Positions 1-10,700 of a stretch of DNA of 64,000 nt are shown here, piece after piece (the first letter of the stretch is position 1; each line of letters begins with the position of its first letter). Source of the DNA: Laspinema sp. D2d (lineage in GTDB: Bacteria; Cyanobacteriota; Cyanobacteriia; Cyanobacteriales; Laspinemataceae). Position numbers and translations under genes: made by a program. Under the pieces are notes generated by a model. It searched no databases and was not told the origin of the DNA. It saw only the letters and a program-made list of their open reading frames with translations. The stretch lies in NCBI RefSeq assembly GCF_025370755.1, contig NZ_JAMXFC010000017.1:64376-128375 (forward strand). Direction: 5' to 3'.

Positions 1-199
1 TTTTATCCCATTTAAACACTTTGTCGTTAGTTTCGATAACGCATTCATTGTCTTGACATTTAGTTTGTAGCCGAGTCCGTAAATTTAGAGAAGCTGTTTG
101 AAAATCTGGGGAACTATTCAAAGTGTTCTCCGAAGTAATTTGGGGTTGACATCCCATTAAAAATGTGGCTAGAAAAGAGACAATTATTCGTTTTTGCAT
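1..199 (-). CDS. Putative lipoprotein, N-terminal part (runs off the left edge)
   Basis: Sixty-six codons are open from an ATG at 199 to the window edge with no stop, so this is the first part of a longer gene. The N terminus is a short basic stretch (MQKR), a hydrophobic segment and a lipobox-like LMGC with the Cys at residue 17, which suggests a type II signal peptide. The visible mature part is polar and has two cysteines (CQDNEC) about residue 48-52. It lies 55 bases downstream of another small lipoprotein gene on the same strand, so the two may be cotranscribed. I do not recognise the family. Confidence 0.6.
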   Translation of the reverse strand, partial: MQKRIIVSFLATFLMGCQPQITSENTLNSSPDFQTASLNLRTRLQTKCQDNECVIETNDKVFKWDK

Positions 200-254
200 G
201 GCTGATTTGTGGGGTGAAAGTAATGCCCAATGCTTGAACCGGGCATTACTGTAT

Positions 255-536
255 TTATTTCAAGCGGGTTTGGGATTTACTGCTTAATGCTCCACCCTGA
301 AACATCACGACAGCATTACTCCCGTCTGAATTGGAAAAAATCATCGTTTGCCATTCCCCCGACTCGCTCACAGTAGAGGGCGCAGCACCCATCACTTCTT
401 TCACTTGTTCCATGCTCATGCCATTTTGGAGTTGATCATATTGGCTTAAGGTGAAACTTGGCGATTGAGATATAGGGACACAAGCCACAAGCGCGATCGC
501 GGATGCACTGGCTCCTATAATAATTGGAATTCTCAT
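255..536 (-). CDS. Small BamE/SmpA-like lipoprotein
   Basis: The protein is about 93 residues from the ATG at 536; a TTG four codons upstream is a less likely start. A hydrophobic signal segment ends in a lipobox (ALVAC), so export and lipid attachment at Cys are predicted. The mature part has the pattern of the SmpA/OmlA/BamE-type fold: a YDQLQNGMSMEQV helix, then VMGAAPS, then beta strands ending in a VVMFQGG segment. Members of this fold are small envelope proteins, and BamE assists outer-membrane protein assembly. Here the exact role is inferred from the fold pattern only. The neighbour downstream is also a lipoprotein. Confidence 0.6.
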   Translation of the reverse strand: MRIPIIIGASASAIALVACVPISQSPSFTLSQYDQLQNGMSMEQVKEVMGAAPSTVSESGEWQTMIFSNSDGSNAVVMFQGGALSSKSQTRLK

Positions 537-837
537 GGGGTAAACCAAAATCGAACACTAAATTGTTCTAACCAATCACGTTCGATCCGGCTTATCCCTC
601 ACCCGATCGCCCCCAAAATTCCTACCTCGACTCGCTTTATGGCAGAACGGGGATCCGAGGAGTTAGCCCGAGCCCACTGGCTTCGTTCCTATAGTCCACC
701 CTTTAGGGTGCGGAGTTGATTAAAAATTATGCAAATTAAGAGTATTAAGGAGTGGGAGCGATCGCCATTTGCGGACTGATGACTCTACAATGACAGCTAG
801 ATCAAAACTCTAAACTAAACTCTAAACTCTAAAATTC

Positions 838-3800
838 ATGCTTAAAGGGTTAGGAAAACAAGCCTTTAAATGGATCGCGGCTGGATTAGCCGTATGGATG
901 GGCATAGAACTCTTTGCTTTTTTGAGTGCCGAAAGTCTTTGGTTTGAAGAACTGGGCTACGAACGAGTATTTTGGGTCCGCTTACTCACCCGCTTGGTGT
1001 TGCTGGGGTTAGGAGTGGGAATCACTGGCGGTTTAACCTTCAGCAATCTATTTCTGGCGAACCATCTTAAATATGGCAAATTAGATCTCCTAAGTCGGGG
1101 ACTGACGGAACCCCTGGGAGGGCGCGATCGCTGGAAACGCAATATTAGCTATCCCTTTCCCCAACCCAACATCCCTTCCCCCAATGCCTATACCGCCCTC
1201 AACTTAGAATCCCTACTGGCGTTTGTCATCCTCCTCTCCTTGGGAATCTCCACTCTCCTGGTGTATTACGCTCAGGTGGTGGTGGATTATTGGCATCCCG
1301 GTTCCTGGTTATTGTTGAACTCTCCCTCAGTTCCCTTGGGATTTGGACTTAAATCCAGTCAGGAAATCTTACAGCAAATGACAACAGATTGGTGGCAAAT
1401 TGCCCTGTTGTTGCTATTTACCCTAGCCATTGTTCTGGAACCTCGCTTACTCTATGCGATCGCCGCTATCTTAAGCCTTTTCTTCGGTTTAGTCCTCTCG
1501 GGTCAGTGGGCAAAAGTTCTGCTTTTTTTCCACCCGAACGCCTTTGATATTACTGAACCCGTTTTTAACCAAGATATAAGCTTTTATATTTTTAATTTCC
1601 CCATTTGGGAACTCCTCGAATTTTGGCTATTGGGAGTATTTTTTTTCCTCCTGGCTTCGGTCACTGTCCTCTATCTAATCTCCGGAAATAGTATTAGCGA
1701 AGGGAAGTTTCCGGGATTTTCTGATGGGCAATTGCGCCACCTTTATGGATTGGGTGCGGCACTCATGGGGGCGCTCGCCTTGCGCTATTGGCTATTGCGT
1801 TATGAATTGCTCTATACCAGCAATGATGTAATTTATGGTGCTGGTTATACCCAAGCCAATGTAGAGGTTTGGAGCTATGGGGCCTTAACCCTATTATCCG
1901 GGGCATTCGCCCTTTTCTTACTCTATCTAACCTTCCGCCAACCCGAACGCCGCCACTTTAGACGGCTCAAACAGTCCTTGGGGCTCTATGTGGCAATGGT
2001 CGCGATCGCCGGTGCAGTTCTGCCTTTCGCGGTGCAACGTTTCATCGTCCAACCCAACGAAATTGAACGAGAGCGTCCCTACATCGAGCGCAGTATCGCC
2101 TTCACTCGCCAGGGATTTGACCTCGATCGCATTGATGTCCAACTCTTCAACCCGGAAAATACCCTAAGTTTTAAGGATATCCTCGCCAATGACCTCACCA
2201 TTAATAATATCCGCCTCTGGGATACGCGCCCTCTCCTCCAAACCAATCGCCAACTCCAGCAAATTCGGCTGTACTATAAATTTCCCGATGCGGATATCGA
2301 CCGCTATACCCTCAGAAAAAGCGACCCAGAATCGGAGGAATCCATCACCGAACGGCAACAAGTCTTGATTTCGGCCCGGGAACTGGACTATAGCGCCGTT
2401 CCCACGGAAGCTCAAACCTGGGTGAATGAACACTTAGTTTATACCCACGGCTATGGGTTTACCTTGAGTCCGGTGAATACGGTGGGCCCCGGGGGATTGC
2501 CGGACTACTTCGTTCGGGATATTGGCATGGAAGGCCAAACCGTGCAGGAAACGGTCAACGATGGCATATTAGGTACAGCGAATGAACTGATTCGAGCCAG
2601 CATTCCGATCGGGCATCCCCGGATTTACTATGGGGAACTCACCGATACCGCTGTGATGGCACCGAGTAAAGTGCCCGAGTTAGATTATCCCCAGGGTGAT
2701 GAGAATGTTTATAATACTTATGACGGGGCCGGGGGGGTTTCAATTGGCTCTTGGTGGCGTCGGTTAATCTTTGCCAAATACCTGAACAACTGGCAGATGT
2801 TGTTCACGGACAATTTTACCCCGCAGACGAAAGTTTTATTTCGCCGCAATATTAAGGACCGGATTCGGGCGATCGCCCCGTTTTTGGAATTTGATAGTGA
2901 CCCTTATCTGGTTGTGGCGAATACCCGCTTATATGAGTCGGGAATCACTCCAGCGAAACAACCCTTTCCAGCGGATGATAATTATCTGTACTGGATTATT
3001 GATGCCTATACCGTTAGCGATCGCTATCCCTATTCTGAACCGACTGACCAGCAATTTAACTACATCCGCAACTCGGTCAAAGTTGTGGTAGATGCCTATA
3101 ATGGGAAGGTTAAATTGTACATGGCTAACCCGTCGGACCCACTGGTTCGCAGTTGGCAAGAGATTTTCCCCAATTTGCTTCAACCCCTAGATGCCATGCC
3201 GATGGCTCTGCGCAGCCATATTCGCTATCCCCTGGATTTTTTTACGGTGCAATCAGAACGGCTGCTGACCTACCACATGACCGATCCGACGGTTTTTTAT
3301 AATCGAGAAGACCAATGGCGAGTGCCGAAGGAGATTTACGGCACTGAGCAGCAAGTGCTTGAGCCTTATTATCTGATTATGAAATTGCCTACGGAAGTCT
3401 CTGAGGAATTTATTTTGTTGCACCCGTTTACGCCGATGAGTCGCAATAATTTAATTGCTTGGATGGGGGGGCGATCGGATGGGGTTAATTATGGGAATTT
3501 ACTGCTGTATCAGTTCCCCAAACAACAGTTGGTTTATGGTCCCGAGCAGATTGAAGCCAGAATAAACCAAGATCCGGTGATTTCTCAACAGATTTCCCTG
3601 TGGAACCGCCAGGGATCACGGGCGATTCAGGGGAATTTGTTGGTGATTCCCATTGAGCGATCGCTGCTGTATGTCGAACCGCTTTATATTGAGGCAGAAC
3701 AAAATAGTTTGCCCATTTTAGCCCGGGTGATTGTGGCATACGAGAACCGAATTGTTATGGCAGAAACCCTTGAACAGGCCCTCAGTGCTATTTTCCAGGG

Positions 3801-3867
3801 AGAAGAACAACCCACAGACCCCATTATTCGTCCGGTGGAAGACTTGACGTTACCCCCGTTGAATTAA
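838..3867 (+). CDS. UPF0182 family large membrane protein
   Basis: The protein has 1,009 residues, the usual size for UPF0182 (COG1615), a family widespread in cyanobacteria and actinobacteria whose function is not established. The first ~400 residues hold about eight hydrophobic helices, including ones near residues 12-30, 48-70, 122-145, 185-225, 255-282 and 382-400. The remaining ~600 residues form a large soluble domain with conserved family stretches such as YGYGFTLSPVN-type and GGVSIGSWWRR segments. It ends in an acidic, proline-rich tail. It starts at an ATG and appears to be a single-gene unit. Family assignment is strong, but function is unknown. Confidence 0.9.
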   Translation: MLKGLGKQAFKWIAAGLAVWMGIELFAFLSAESLWFEELGYERVFWVRLLTRLVLLGLGVGITGGLTFSNLFLANHLKYGKLDLLSRGLTEPLGGRDRWKRNISYPFPQPNIPSPNAYTALNLESLLAFVILLSLGISTLLVYYAQVVVDYWHPGSWLLLNSPSVPLGFGLKSSQEILQQMTTDWWQIALLLLFTLAIVLEPRLLYAIAAILSLFFGLVLSGQWAKVLLFFHPNAFDITEPVFNQDISFYIFNFPIWELLEFWLLGVFFFLLASVTVLYLISGNSISEGKFPGFSDGQLRHLYGLGAALMGALALRYWLLRYELLYTSNDVIYGAGYTQANVEVWSYGALTLLSGAFALFLLYLTFRQPERRHFRRLKQSLGLYVAMVAIAGAVLPFAVQRFIVQPNEIERERPYIERSIAFTRQGFDLDRIDVQLFNPENTLSFKDILANDLTINNIRLWDTRPLLQTNRQLQQIRLYYKFPDADIDRYTLRKSDPESEESITERQQVLISARELDYSAVPTEAQTWVNEHLVYTHGYGFTLSPVNTVGPGGLPDYFVRDIGMEGQTVQETVNDGILGTANELIRASIPIGHPRIYYGELTDTAVMAPSKVPELDYPQGDENVYNTYDGAGGVSIGSWWRRLIFAKYLNNWQMLFTDNFTPQTKVLFRRNIKDRIRAIAPFLEFDSDPYLVVANTRLYESGITPAKQPFPADDNYLYWIIDAYTVSDRYPYSEPTDQQFNYIRNSVKVVVDAYNGKVKLYMANPSDPLVRSWQEIFPNLLQPLDAMPMALRSHIRYPLDFFTVQSERLLTYHMTDPTVFYNREDQWRVPKEIYGTEQQVLEPYYLIMKLPTEVSEEFILLHPFTPMSRNNLIAWMGGRSDGVNYGNLLLYQFPKQQLVYGPEQIEARINQDPVISQQISLWNRQGSRAIQGNLLVIPIERSLLYVEPLYIEAEQNSLPILARVIVAYENRIVMAETLEQALSAIFQGEEQPTDPIIRPVEDLTLPPLN

Positions 3868-3947
3868 TCGGATTGAGCAGTCTGATAGAAATTTAGCTCA
3901 GTCCGCTACACTGACAAAAATCGCTGACTCAACCCTGGGAGGGATTG

Positions 3948-4166
3948 ATGAAACTGCTCAAAAAAAGAGTTAGAAGTTTGCTCGTGCAACTCTATGAAGA
4001 AGTAGAGATGCTTTCCGATGATGATTTGCAACAGGTCGGGGCTGTGGTAGAAAGTCTTTATTACGATCTGTATGTGCTTCGCTTCATTCAGCAAGCGAAC
4101 CGCAGCCTTAAGCCTGGGGATAGCTTCACCCGTGAGGAAGCCTTGCGATATTTGCGATCGCTGTGA
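3948..4166 (+). CDS. Small antitoxin-like protein upstream of a RelE-like gene
   Basis: The protein has 72 residues from the ATG at 3948, which has a GGGAGGGA ribosome site just upstream; a TTG one codon earlier is the alternative. It is highly charged and helical: a basic N terminus (KLLKKRVR), an acidic middle (EEVEMLSDDDL) and a C-terminal TREEALRYL helix. No DNA-binding motif is obvious. The next gene, 61 bases downstream on the same strand, encodes an 88-residue RelE/ParE-like protein. Order and sizes fit a type II antitoxin-toxin pair, but this assignment rests on context. Confidence 0.5.
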   Translation: MKLLKKRVRSLLVQLYEEVEMLSDDDLQQVGAVVESLYYDLYVLRFIQQANRSLKPGDSFTREEALRYLRSL

Positions 4167-4227
4167 TGGTGTTGCAGCTATCTGTATTGAAGTCAACCTT
4201 TAGATTCAGGGGGAATAAAATTATCCT

Positions 4228-4494
4228 GTGATTCTTGAAGCACGCTATAGTCGGTCTTTCCTTCTCGATCTTAAGCAGTTAGACCGAGCTAGTTTCGAGC
4301 GGGTGTACGATTTTGTCTTTTTCAAATTTATGCAGATTGAACGGATTCAAGAGTTGCCGGAGTTACACCAACTCGGGTCTCATCCTATTTTTTATCGGTT
4401 TAGGCTGGATAACTATTTTGTAGCCATACAAGTGATTGGTCATTTTGTCAAGTTTTTACGGATTCTACCCCTGCCCGACCTGAACGAACCCTAA
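4228..4494 (+). CDS. RelE/ParE-like toxin candidate
   Basis: The protein has 88 residues from a GTG start; an in-frame TAA nine bases upstream rules out a longer form. The sequence begins MILEARYSRSFLLDLKQL, then a helical middle and a strand-rich end with FYRFRLDNYFVAIQVI and VKFLRILP. This is the alpha-beta order of RelE/ParE toxins (helix pair, then strands carrying the R.G.YR-like segment). In the type II toxin-antitoxin model it would act on ribosome-bound mRNA or gyrase, neutralised by the preceding gene product. The catalytic set is not clear enough to say which, and it may be inactive. Confidence 0.5.
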   Translation: MILEARYSRSFLLDLKQLDRASFERVYDFVFFKFMQIERIQELPELHQLGSHPIFYRFRLDNYFVAIQVIGHFVKFLRILPLPDLNEP

Positions 4495-4643
4495 GCCTTC
4501 TGGGGAAGTCCTCCAAGGATTTGCGGTATATCCCAGTTCCGGTTAACCACTGAAAGGGTCTAATTGTATCCGCATCCTTAATCTCATTCCACTGATATCG
4601 GTACACTTGTGTGTGGTGAAACAAAGATAAGTAGAGAGTTGTT

Positions 4644-6230
4644 ATGGATGCTCGATCACTCTGGAAACGATATCAGGACTGGCTCTATTATCATGAAGGG
4701 CTAGGACTGTACCTGGATATCAGTCGGATGAGATTCGATGATGCCTTCGTCGAATCGATGAAACCGAAGTTTGAGCAAGCCTTTGAGGATATGAAGGCCC
4801 TAGAAGCCGGGGCGATCGCCAATCCGGATGAAGGCCGCATGGTCGGTCACTATTGGTTACGAAATCCGGACATTGCACCCACCCCAGAACTCAAACAAGA
4901 AATCCTCGAAAACCTCAGCCATATCGAGGAGTTTGCCCACAAAGTTCATAACGGGACGATCCACCCTCCCAGCGCTTCCAAATTTACAGACATTCTCTCC
5001 ATCGGCATTGGGGGATCGGCCCTCGGACCACAATTTGTCTCCACAGCCCTGGCCCCTGAGCCTGCACCCCTGGGAATTCACTTTATTGACAATACCGACC
5101 CCGCCGGGATCGATACCTTGTTAAATCACATCAAAGACCGTCTGCCCACGACTCTGGTCCTAGTGATTTCTAAATCCGGTACGACCCCCGATACCCGCAA
5201 CGGCATGATTGAAGTGCAAAAAGCCTTTGAAAGCATGAGTCTCCACTTTGCCAATCATGCCGTTGCCATTACCGGCCATGATAGCGCCCTGGAAAAACAA
5301 GCCCAGAAAGAAGGCTGGATTGACATTTTCCCCATGCATGACTGGGTGGGAGGACGCACCTCCGAACTCTCAGGGGTGGGGTTAGTCCCCGCAGCGTTGC
5401 AGGGAATTGATATTCAAGAGATGCTCGCTGGGGCCAAAGAAATGGATGAGGCCACTCGTCAACCGGACCTCAAGGGCAATCCAGCGGCCTTGCTGGCCCT
5501 CTCCTGGTACTTTGCAGGCAATGGACGGGGGGAAAAAGATATGGTGGTGCTGCCTTATAAAGACACTCTGTTGCTCTTTAGCCGCTATCTGCAACAGTTG
5601 GTGATGGAATCCCTCGGTAAGGAGAAAGATTTAGCCGGTAATACGGTTTATCAAGGGATTGCCGTTTATGGAAATAAGGGTTCTACCGATCAACACGCTT
5701 ATGTTCAACAACTGCGCGAGGGGGTCCCGAATTTCTTCCTCACCTTTATTGAGGTCTTGGAAGACCGTCAGGGCCATTCCCCAGAGGTAGAACCGGGAAT
5801 CACCACCGGGGATTATTTGTTAGGGTTTTTGTATGGAACTCGGGAAGCGATTTATGACAATCAGCGCGATTCCATTTCCGTGACGATTCCCCAGGTTAAT
5901 CCCCGCACCGTTGGGGCGTTGATTGCCCTGTACGATCGCGCGGTGGGCTTATATGCCTCGTTGACTAATATCAATGCGTATCATCAACCCGGGGTCGAAG
6001 CGGGTAAAAAGGCCGCTTCAGAAATTCTCCGCCTGCAAACCCGCATTATTGAGGTGATTGCAGCGGAAGGGAAACCGTTATCCCTAGAGGATTTGGCCCA
6101 GAAAGCGGATGCGAGCGATCGCATTGAAATGATTTATAAAATCCTGCGCCATCTCCATACCAATGGACGGCAAGTGACTCTATCCGGTAATTTGGCCCAA
6201 CCTGCCAGCTTAAGTGTGTCTGCTCGTTAA
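4644..6230 (+). CDS. pgi: Glucose-6-phosphate isomerase
   Basis: This cytosolic enzyme interconverts glucose-6-phosphate and fructose-6-phosphate, linking glycogen, glycolysis and the oxidative pentose phosphate route. The 528-residue length is normal for cyanobacterial PGI. Visible motifs are the sugar-phosphate-binding [11 protein letters not shown] near residue 120, SKSGTTPDT near 175 that holds the phosphate, a MESLGKEKD segment near 322 with the catalytic Glu region, [12 protein letters not shown] near 349, and the [11 protein letters not shown]ys region near 455. It starts at an ATG. A perfect 12-bp hairpin follows the stop, before the response-regulator gene. Confidence 0.97.
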   Translation: MDARSLWKRYQDWLYYHEGLGLYLDISRMRFDDAFVESMKPKFEQAFEDMKALEAGAIANPDEGRMVGHYWLRNPDIAPTPELKQEILENLSHIEEFAHKVHNGTIHPPSASKFTDILSIGIGGSALGPQFVSTALAPEPAPLGIHFIDNTDPAGIDTLLNHIKDRLPTTLVLVISKSGTTPDTRNGMIEVQKAFESMSLHFANHAVAITGHDSALEKQAQKEGWIDIFPMHDWVGGRTSELSGVGLVPAALQGIDIQEMLAGAKEMDEATRQPDLKGNPAALLALSWYFAGNGRGEKDMVVLPYKDTLLLFSRYLQQLVMESLGKEKDLAGNTVYQGIAVYGNKGSTDQHAYVQQLREGVPNFFLTFIEVLEDRQGHSPEVEPGITTGDYLLGFLYGTREAIYDNQRDSISVTIPQVNPRTVGALIALYDRAVGLYASLTNINAYHQPGVEAGKKAASEILRLQTRIIEVIAAEGKPLSLEDLAQKADASDRIEMIYKILRHLHTNGRQVTLSGNLAQPASLSVSAR

Positions 6231-6267
6231 ATCGAGTTGGCCTGACCCTGGATTTGACCTACGCTAG

Positions 6268-6300
6268 AAGTATAGACGCTACTCGGTGGCGTCTATACTT
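6268..6300 (+). terminator. 12-bp perfect hairpin between pgi and the response regulator
   Basis: AAGTATAGACGC (6268-6279) pairs perfectly with GCGTCTATACTT (6289-6300) around a 9-base loop. No U-run follows directly, so it may be a processing or mRNA-stability structure or an attenuator rather than a classical intrinsic terminator. It sits 38 bases after the pgi stop and 24 before the next start. Confidence 0.5.
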
Positions 6301-6323
6301 GTTCAGTTCCCCCTTGAGACCCC

Positions 6324-7037
6324 ATGCCCTTGACGATTCTGATTGTTGATGACGATCCCGCTATTCGTCTGTCTATCTGCCATTATTTGGAACAGTGCGG
6401 TTACTCTGCGATCGCCGCTCAGAATGGTCAAGAGGGTCTATTAAAAGTAGAAGAATTTCAACCTCAGTTACTGGTAACGGATATCATCATGCCCGAGATG
6501 GATGGGTATGAATTGGTCAAGCGTGTCCGCAAAAAACCGGCTTTACGGTTGTTACCTGTGATTTTTTTAACCGCCCGCACCAGTACCCCGGAACGGATTT
6601 TAGGGTATAAACTCGGCTGCGATTTGTATTTACCCAAGCCGTTTGATTTGGAGGAACTCGGCGCAGTCATTCGTAATTTGTTGGAGCGATCGCAACTCAT
6701 CCAGTCCCAGTGGCGATTTAAGTCCGATGACTCCTCCTCTCCCCCTGCGGAACTGAATAAAAACCCGCCTTCTCCCGGCGATTCTCTCCCGGCCAATTTC
6801 AATCCAGGAACTACGGCATTAACGGCACCAGAGTCCGAGTTTACGATTGCTTTAACGCCCCGAGAACGAGATGTTTTAGATTTACTGGCGGAAGGTCTTT
6901 CTAATGCCCAAATCGGCGATCGCCTCCACTTGAGTCCGCGCACCGTGGAAAAATATGTGAGTGCGCTGTTGAGAAAAACGGAAACCAGTAATCGCGCCGG
7001 ACTTTTGCGCTTTGCGATCGAGCATCACTTGGTTTAA
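6324..7037 (+). CDS. NarL/LuxR-type response regulator
   Basis: This is a 237-residue two-component output protein. The receiver domain covers residues 1-125: acidic pocket D10-D11, phosphoacceptor D53 in VTDIIMPEMDG, the conserved T in FLTARTS, and Lys near 105 in LPKPFD. A Pro/Ser-rich linker (~130-170) leads to a LuxR-type helix-turn-helix at ~175-235, with LTPRERDVLDLLAEG and the SPRTVEKYV recognition helix. It should bind DNA when phosphorylated. The layout resembles the cyanobacterial Rre1/Ycf29 regulators, but I cannot fix the ortholog. No partner kinase is directly adjacent; a giant hybrid kinase lies 0.7 kb downstream. Confidence 0.93.
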   Translation: MPLTILIVDDDPAIRLSICHYLEQCGYSAIAAQNGQEGLLKVEEFQPQLLVTDIIMPEMDGYELVKRVRKKPALRLLPVIFLTARTSTPERILGYKLGCDLYLPKPFDLEELGAVIRNLLERSQLIQSQWRFKSDDSSSPPAELNKNPPSPGDSLPANFNPGTTALTAPESEFTIALTPRERDVLDLLAEGLSNAQIGDRLHLSPRTVEKYVSALLRKTETSNRAGLLRFAIEHHLV

Positions 7038-7765
7038 CGGGTTTTTTGTTCTAAATTTATCTCGGAGACCTCAACTTGGGGGATAAAGATAAAATCCAGT
7101 CAATACCAGAACCAAAATCCCCCAGGGGAAGAGCTTCCTGGGGGGGAAATCATCCCTCTTCAATGTCAGTTTTAACTTCTGGAGTTGCCACATTTGCAGC
7201 ATTCATGACTGAAAACCCAAGGTGGCGATCGCAACGTGCTGATCTCAGAAATTGGATTGCACCTCTAAGGGCAAATTTTGAGGCAGTATTGGCAACTTCC
7301 ATCGATGCCCCCTGTTTTAAACCTGAGAGAGAACGGCTAAAAATCGCTCTTGGGTTTTTAGCCTTGGACAAGGTATTCACCCGTTTCCGCGATTCGAATG
7401 GTATTGGGAATTGGATGCTATTCCCTTTATTTCACCGTTTTTGCACCGTAGTTGGTGATGCTATACTCTTGTAATAAATGCTTAGTCCTGAGTGAATTCT
7501 ATAAGGTTAAAGGATGCCCCTCTTCTTAATCTATCTCTCTCATGAATCTGAGAACTGCTACAAAGAGGTTAGGGGTGATTTTATCATACAATGCAATTTT
7601 CACAAAACATGATTTTAGTAAAGTTTTATGAAGGATCTAAAAACCTTTAAAAACTACAGACAAAAGTGACAAAGTAAAGATAAAATCGGGGAAACGGTGT
7701 CATCGTGATAGTCACAAAGCGCCCAAAATTTTACCCCCTTGATTAACTAACCTGAATTTCTAGTG
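7038..7765. other. 725-base gap: hairpin, doubtful small ORFs, AT-rich leader
   Basis: A strong hairpin lies at 7119-7144 (CCCCCA...TGGGGG with an inner GGAA/TTCC stem). Two overlapping ORFs follow: 7076-7474 on plus and a GTG-started 76-codon frame at 7150-7380 on minus that ends just before the hairpin. The minus frame could be a real small gene using that hairpin as terminator, but nothing in it is recognisable. From about 7475 to 7765 the DNA is AT-rich and without HIP1 sites, as expected for the upstream control region of the giant kinase gene. Confidence 0.35.
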
Positions 7766-10700
7766 ATGACGAAACTCAACTTAGCTGGCTATCAAGAAAC
7801 GACCCTTTGCTATGCTGGAACTCGGACTCTAGTGTATCGAGCGACCCGAGATAGCGATCGCCAACCCGTCATCATTAAAACCTTACGGAGTTCGCACCCT
7901 AAGTTCCCTGAATTGCTACAGTTCCGGAACCAGTACGTCATCACTCGGAATCTGGAACACCCGGCGATCGTGAGCCCTCTATCTCTGGAACTTTATGAGA
8001 ATGGTTATGCGCTGGTGATGCCGGATGATGGCGCGATCGCCCTCTCCGATTATTGGCAGCAGTCAAACCGTTCTGTGGGCGAATTTCTGGCAATTGCCAC
8101 CCAACTGGCAGAAGCACTGCATTATCTGACGCAACAGCGGATCATCCACAAAGATATCAAACCGCCAAATATCGTCATCCATGCCAAAAGCGGTCAAGTT
8201 AAAACAATCGACTTCAGCATCTCCTCTCTCCTTCCCAAAGAAAAACAGCAACTCATCAACCCCAACGTTTTAGAAGGGACCCTGGCCTATATTTCCCCGG
8301 AACAAACGGGACGGATGAATCGGGGGATCGATTACCGTACCGATTTTTATTCCCTTGGGGTTACCTTTTTTGAACTACTCACCGGACAACTGCCCTTTGA
8401 TACCCTCGATCCAATGGAGTTGGTGCATTGCCACATTACTCAAGCGGTGCAGTTTCCCAAAAACTCAGAAGTTCCCGAGATGCTGCAAGCGATCGTCCTC
8501 AAGCTAATGGCAAAAAATGCTGAGGATCGCTATCAGAGTGCATTGGGTTTAAAGCATGATCTTCAGCAGTGTTGGCAAGACTTAGAAGCAACGGGAGAAA
8601 TTACACCGTTTGAACTTGGGCAGCGCGATCGCTGCGATCGCTTCTTGATTCCCGAAAAACTCTATGGACGTCAAAGCGAAGTGCAGACTTTACTCGATGC
8701 CTTTGATCGCGTCGCCAATGGTGCAACTGAAATGATGTTGGTAGCGGGGTTTTCAGGTATTGGCAAAACCGCTGTGATCGAGGAGGTCCATAAGCCCATT
8801 GTCAAACAACGGGGCTACTTTATCAAAGGCAAATTCGATCAATTCAATCGTACTATCCCTTTCTCCGCTTTCGTGCAAGCCTTCCGAGATTTAATGCGGC
8901 AATTGCTGGGTTCCTCTGATGCAGAATTGGCGACTTGGAAGGAAAAAATCCTGAGTGCACTCGGAGAAAACGGGCAAGTCATCATTGAGGTGATTCCCGA
9001 GTTAGAACGCATTATCGGTCCCCAGCCCCCGGTCCCGGAACTGTCGGGAAGTGCGGCTCAAAACCGCTTTAACCTCCTGTTTGGCAAGTTTGTGCGTCTG
9101 TTCGCGACGAAAGAACACCCCCTCGTCATTTTCCTCGATGACTTGCAGTGGTCAGATTCTGCTTCGTTAAATTTGCTGAAGTTGTTAATGGAAGGGTCAG
9201 AAGCGAATTATTTGCTGATTTTGGGAGCCTATCGGGATAACGAGGTATTTCCCGCTCATCCGTTAATGCTCATCTTGGATGAAATTCGCAACCAAGGAGC
9301 AACCCTCAACACCTTGACTCTGGCGGCTTTAGGTCAGGAGCAAATTACTGGTTTGGTTGCTGATGCCTTATTGTGTTCGACGGCGATCGCTGCACCACTT
9401 TCGGAGTTAGTGTATCAAAAAACTCAAGGTAATCCCTTTTTCACGACTCAATTTTTGTTGATGTTGTATCAGGAGGGCTGTATTGCATTTGAGGCGGATG
9501 AGCTTTACTGGAAGTGCGATTTAGCGCAAGTGAGACAGTTGGCACTGACCGATAATGTCGTGGAATTCATGGTGGGGCGGTTGCAAAAGCTACCAGAGGA
9601 AACCCAGGAAGTCTTGAAATTAGCCGCTTGTATTGGCAATCGATTTGAGTTGGCAACCTTGGCGATCATCTGCGAAGCCAGTCGAGAAGAAGTGGCAACC
9701 AATTTATGGCGATCGCTGCAAGAAGGATTTGTAGTTCCCCAAAGCGAAACCTATAAGTTTTTCCAGGGAGAACCCTGTCAGTCGGAAAGCTTTGAAGACG
9801 TAGTAGTGAGCTATCGTTTCTTGCACGATCGCGTTCAACAAGCTGCCTATGCTTTGATTCCTGACGAATGGAAACAACAGACTCACTATCATATCGGACA
9901 ACTTCTGTTACAACAAATTCCCGTAGAGGCAAGAGTTGATCGGATTTTTGAGATAGTCGGTCAATTGAACGATGGCGCTTCTCTGATTACCGAACAACAA
10001 AAACAAGATGAGTTAGCGGAACTCAATCTCATTGCCTGTCGCAAAGCTAGAGCCGCCACCGCCTATCAAGCTGGTCGGGAATATGCACAAAAAGGGTTGA
10101 CCTTACTGGACGATAATTCTTGGGAAAGACAGTATGAGCTAACTTTAGGACTTCATGAAATTGCAGCGGATTTAGCTTCACTCTGTGGTGATTTTACCAC
10201 AATGGAATCCTTGATTCAAGTCATTTTTAATCAAGCCACTACCTTGCTGGATAAAGTAAATGCGTATGGGGTAAAAATTCAAGCCTCTATATTTCAGGAG
10301 CGATTAGTAGAAGCGATCGATATCGCACAACAAGTCTTAGGACAATTTGGAATTAATTTTCCTTCCCCTCCCACCCAGATAGCTATTGACCAAGAAATTG
10401 CAGAAATAGAACAGCTAATTGGGGACCGGGATATTGAAGATATCATTGACTTACCGATTATGACCAATCGGGAAAGCCTCGCCATCATTAAGATTGCCAA
10501 TAGCATTATTGGCATTGCTTACCGTGCTGGTTCTCCCTTGTTTCCCTTCATCGTTTCCTTGCCCGTCAAACTATCCCTTCAATATGGGAATACAACGGAT
10601 TCAGTTTTTACTTATGCCAGCTATAGTTTGGCCTGTAATTTCCGGCAAGATATAGACATGGGGGCCAAGTTTTGTCAGTTGGGACTCCAGCTTGCCTCTA

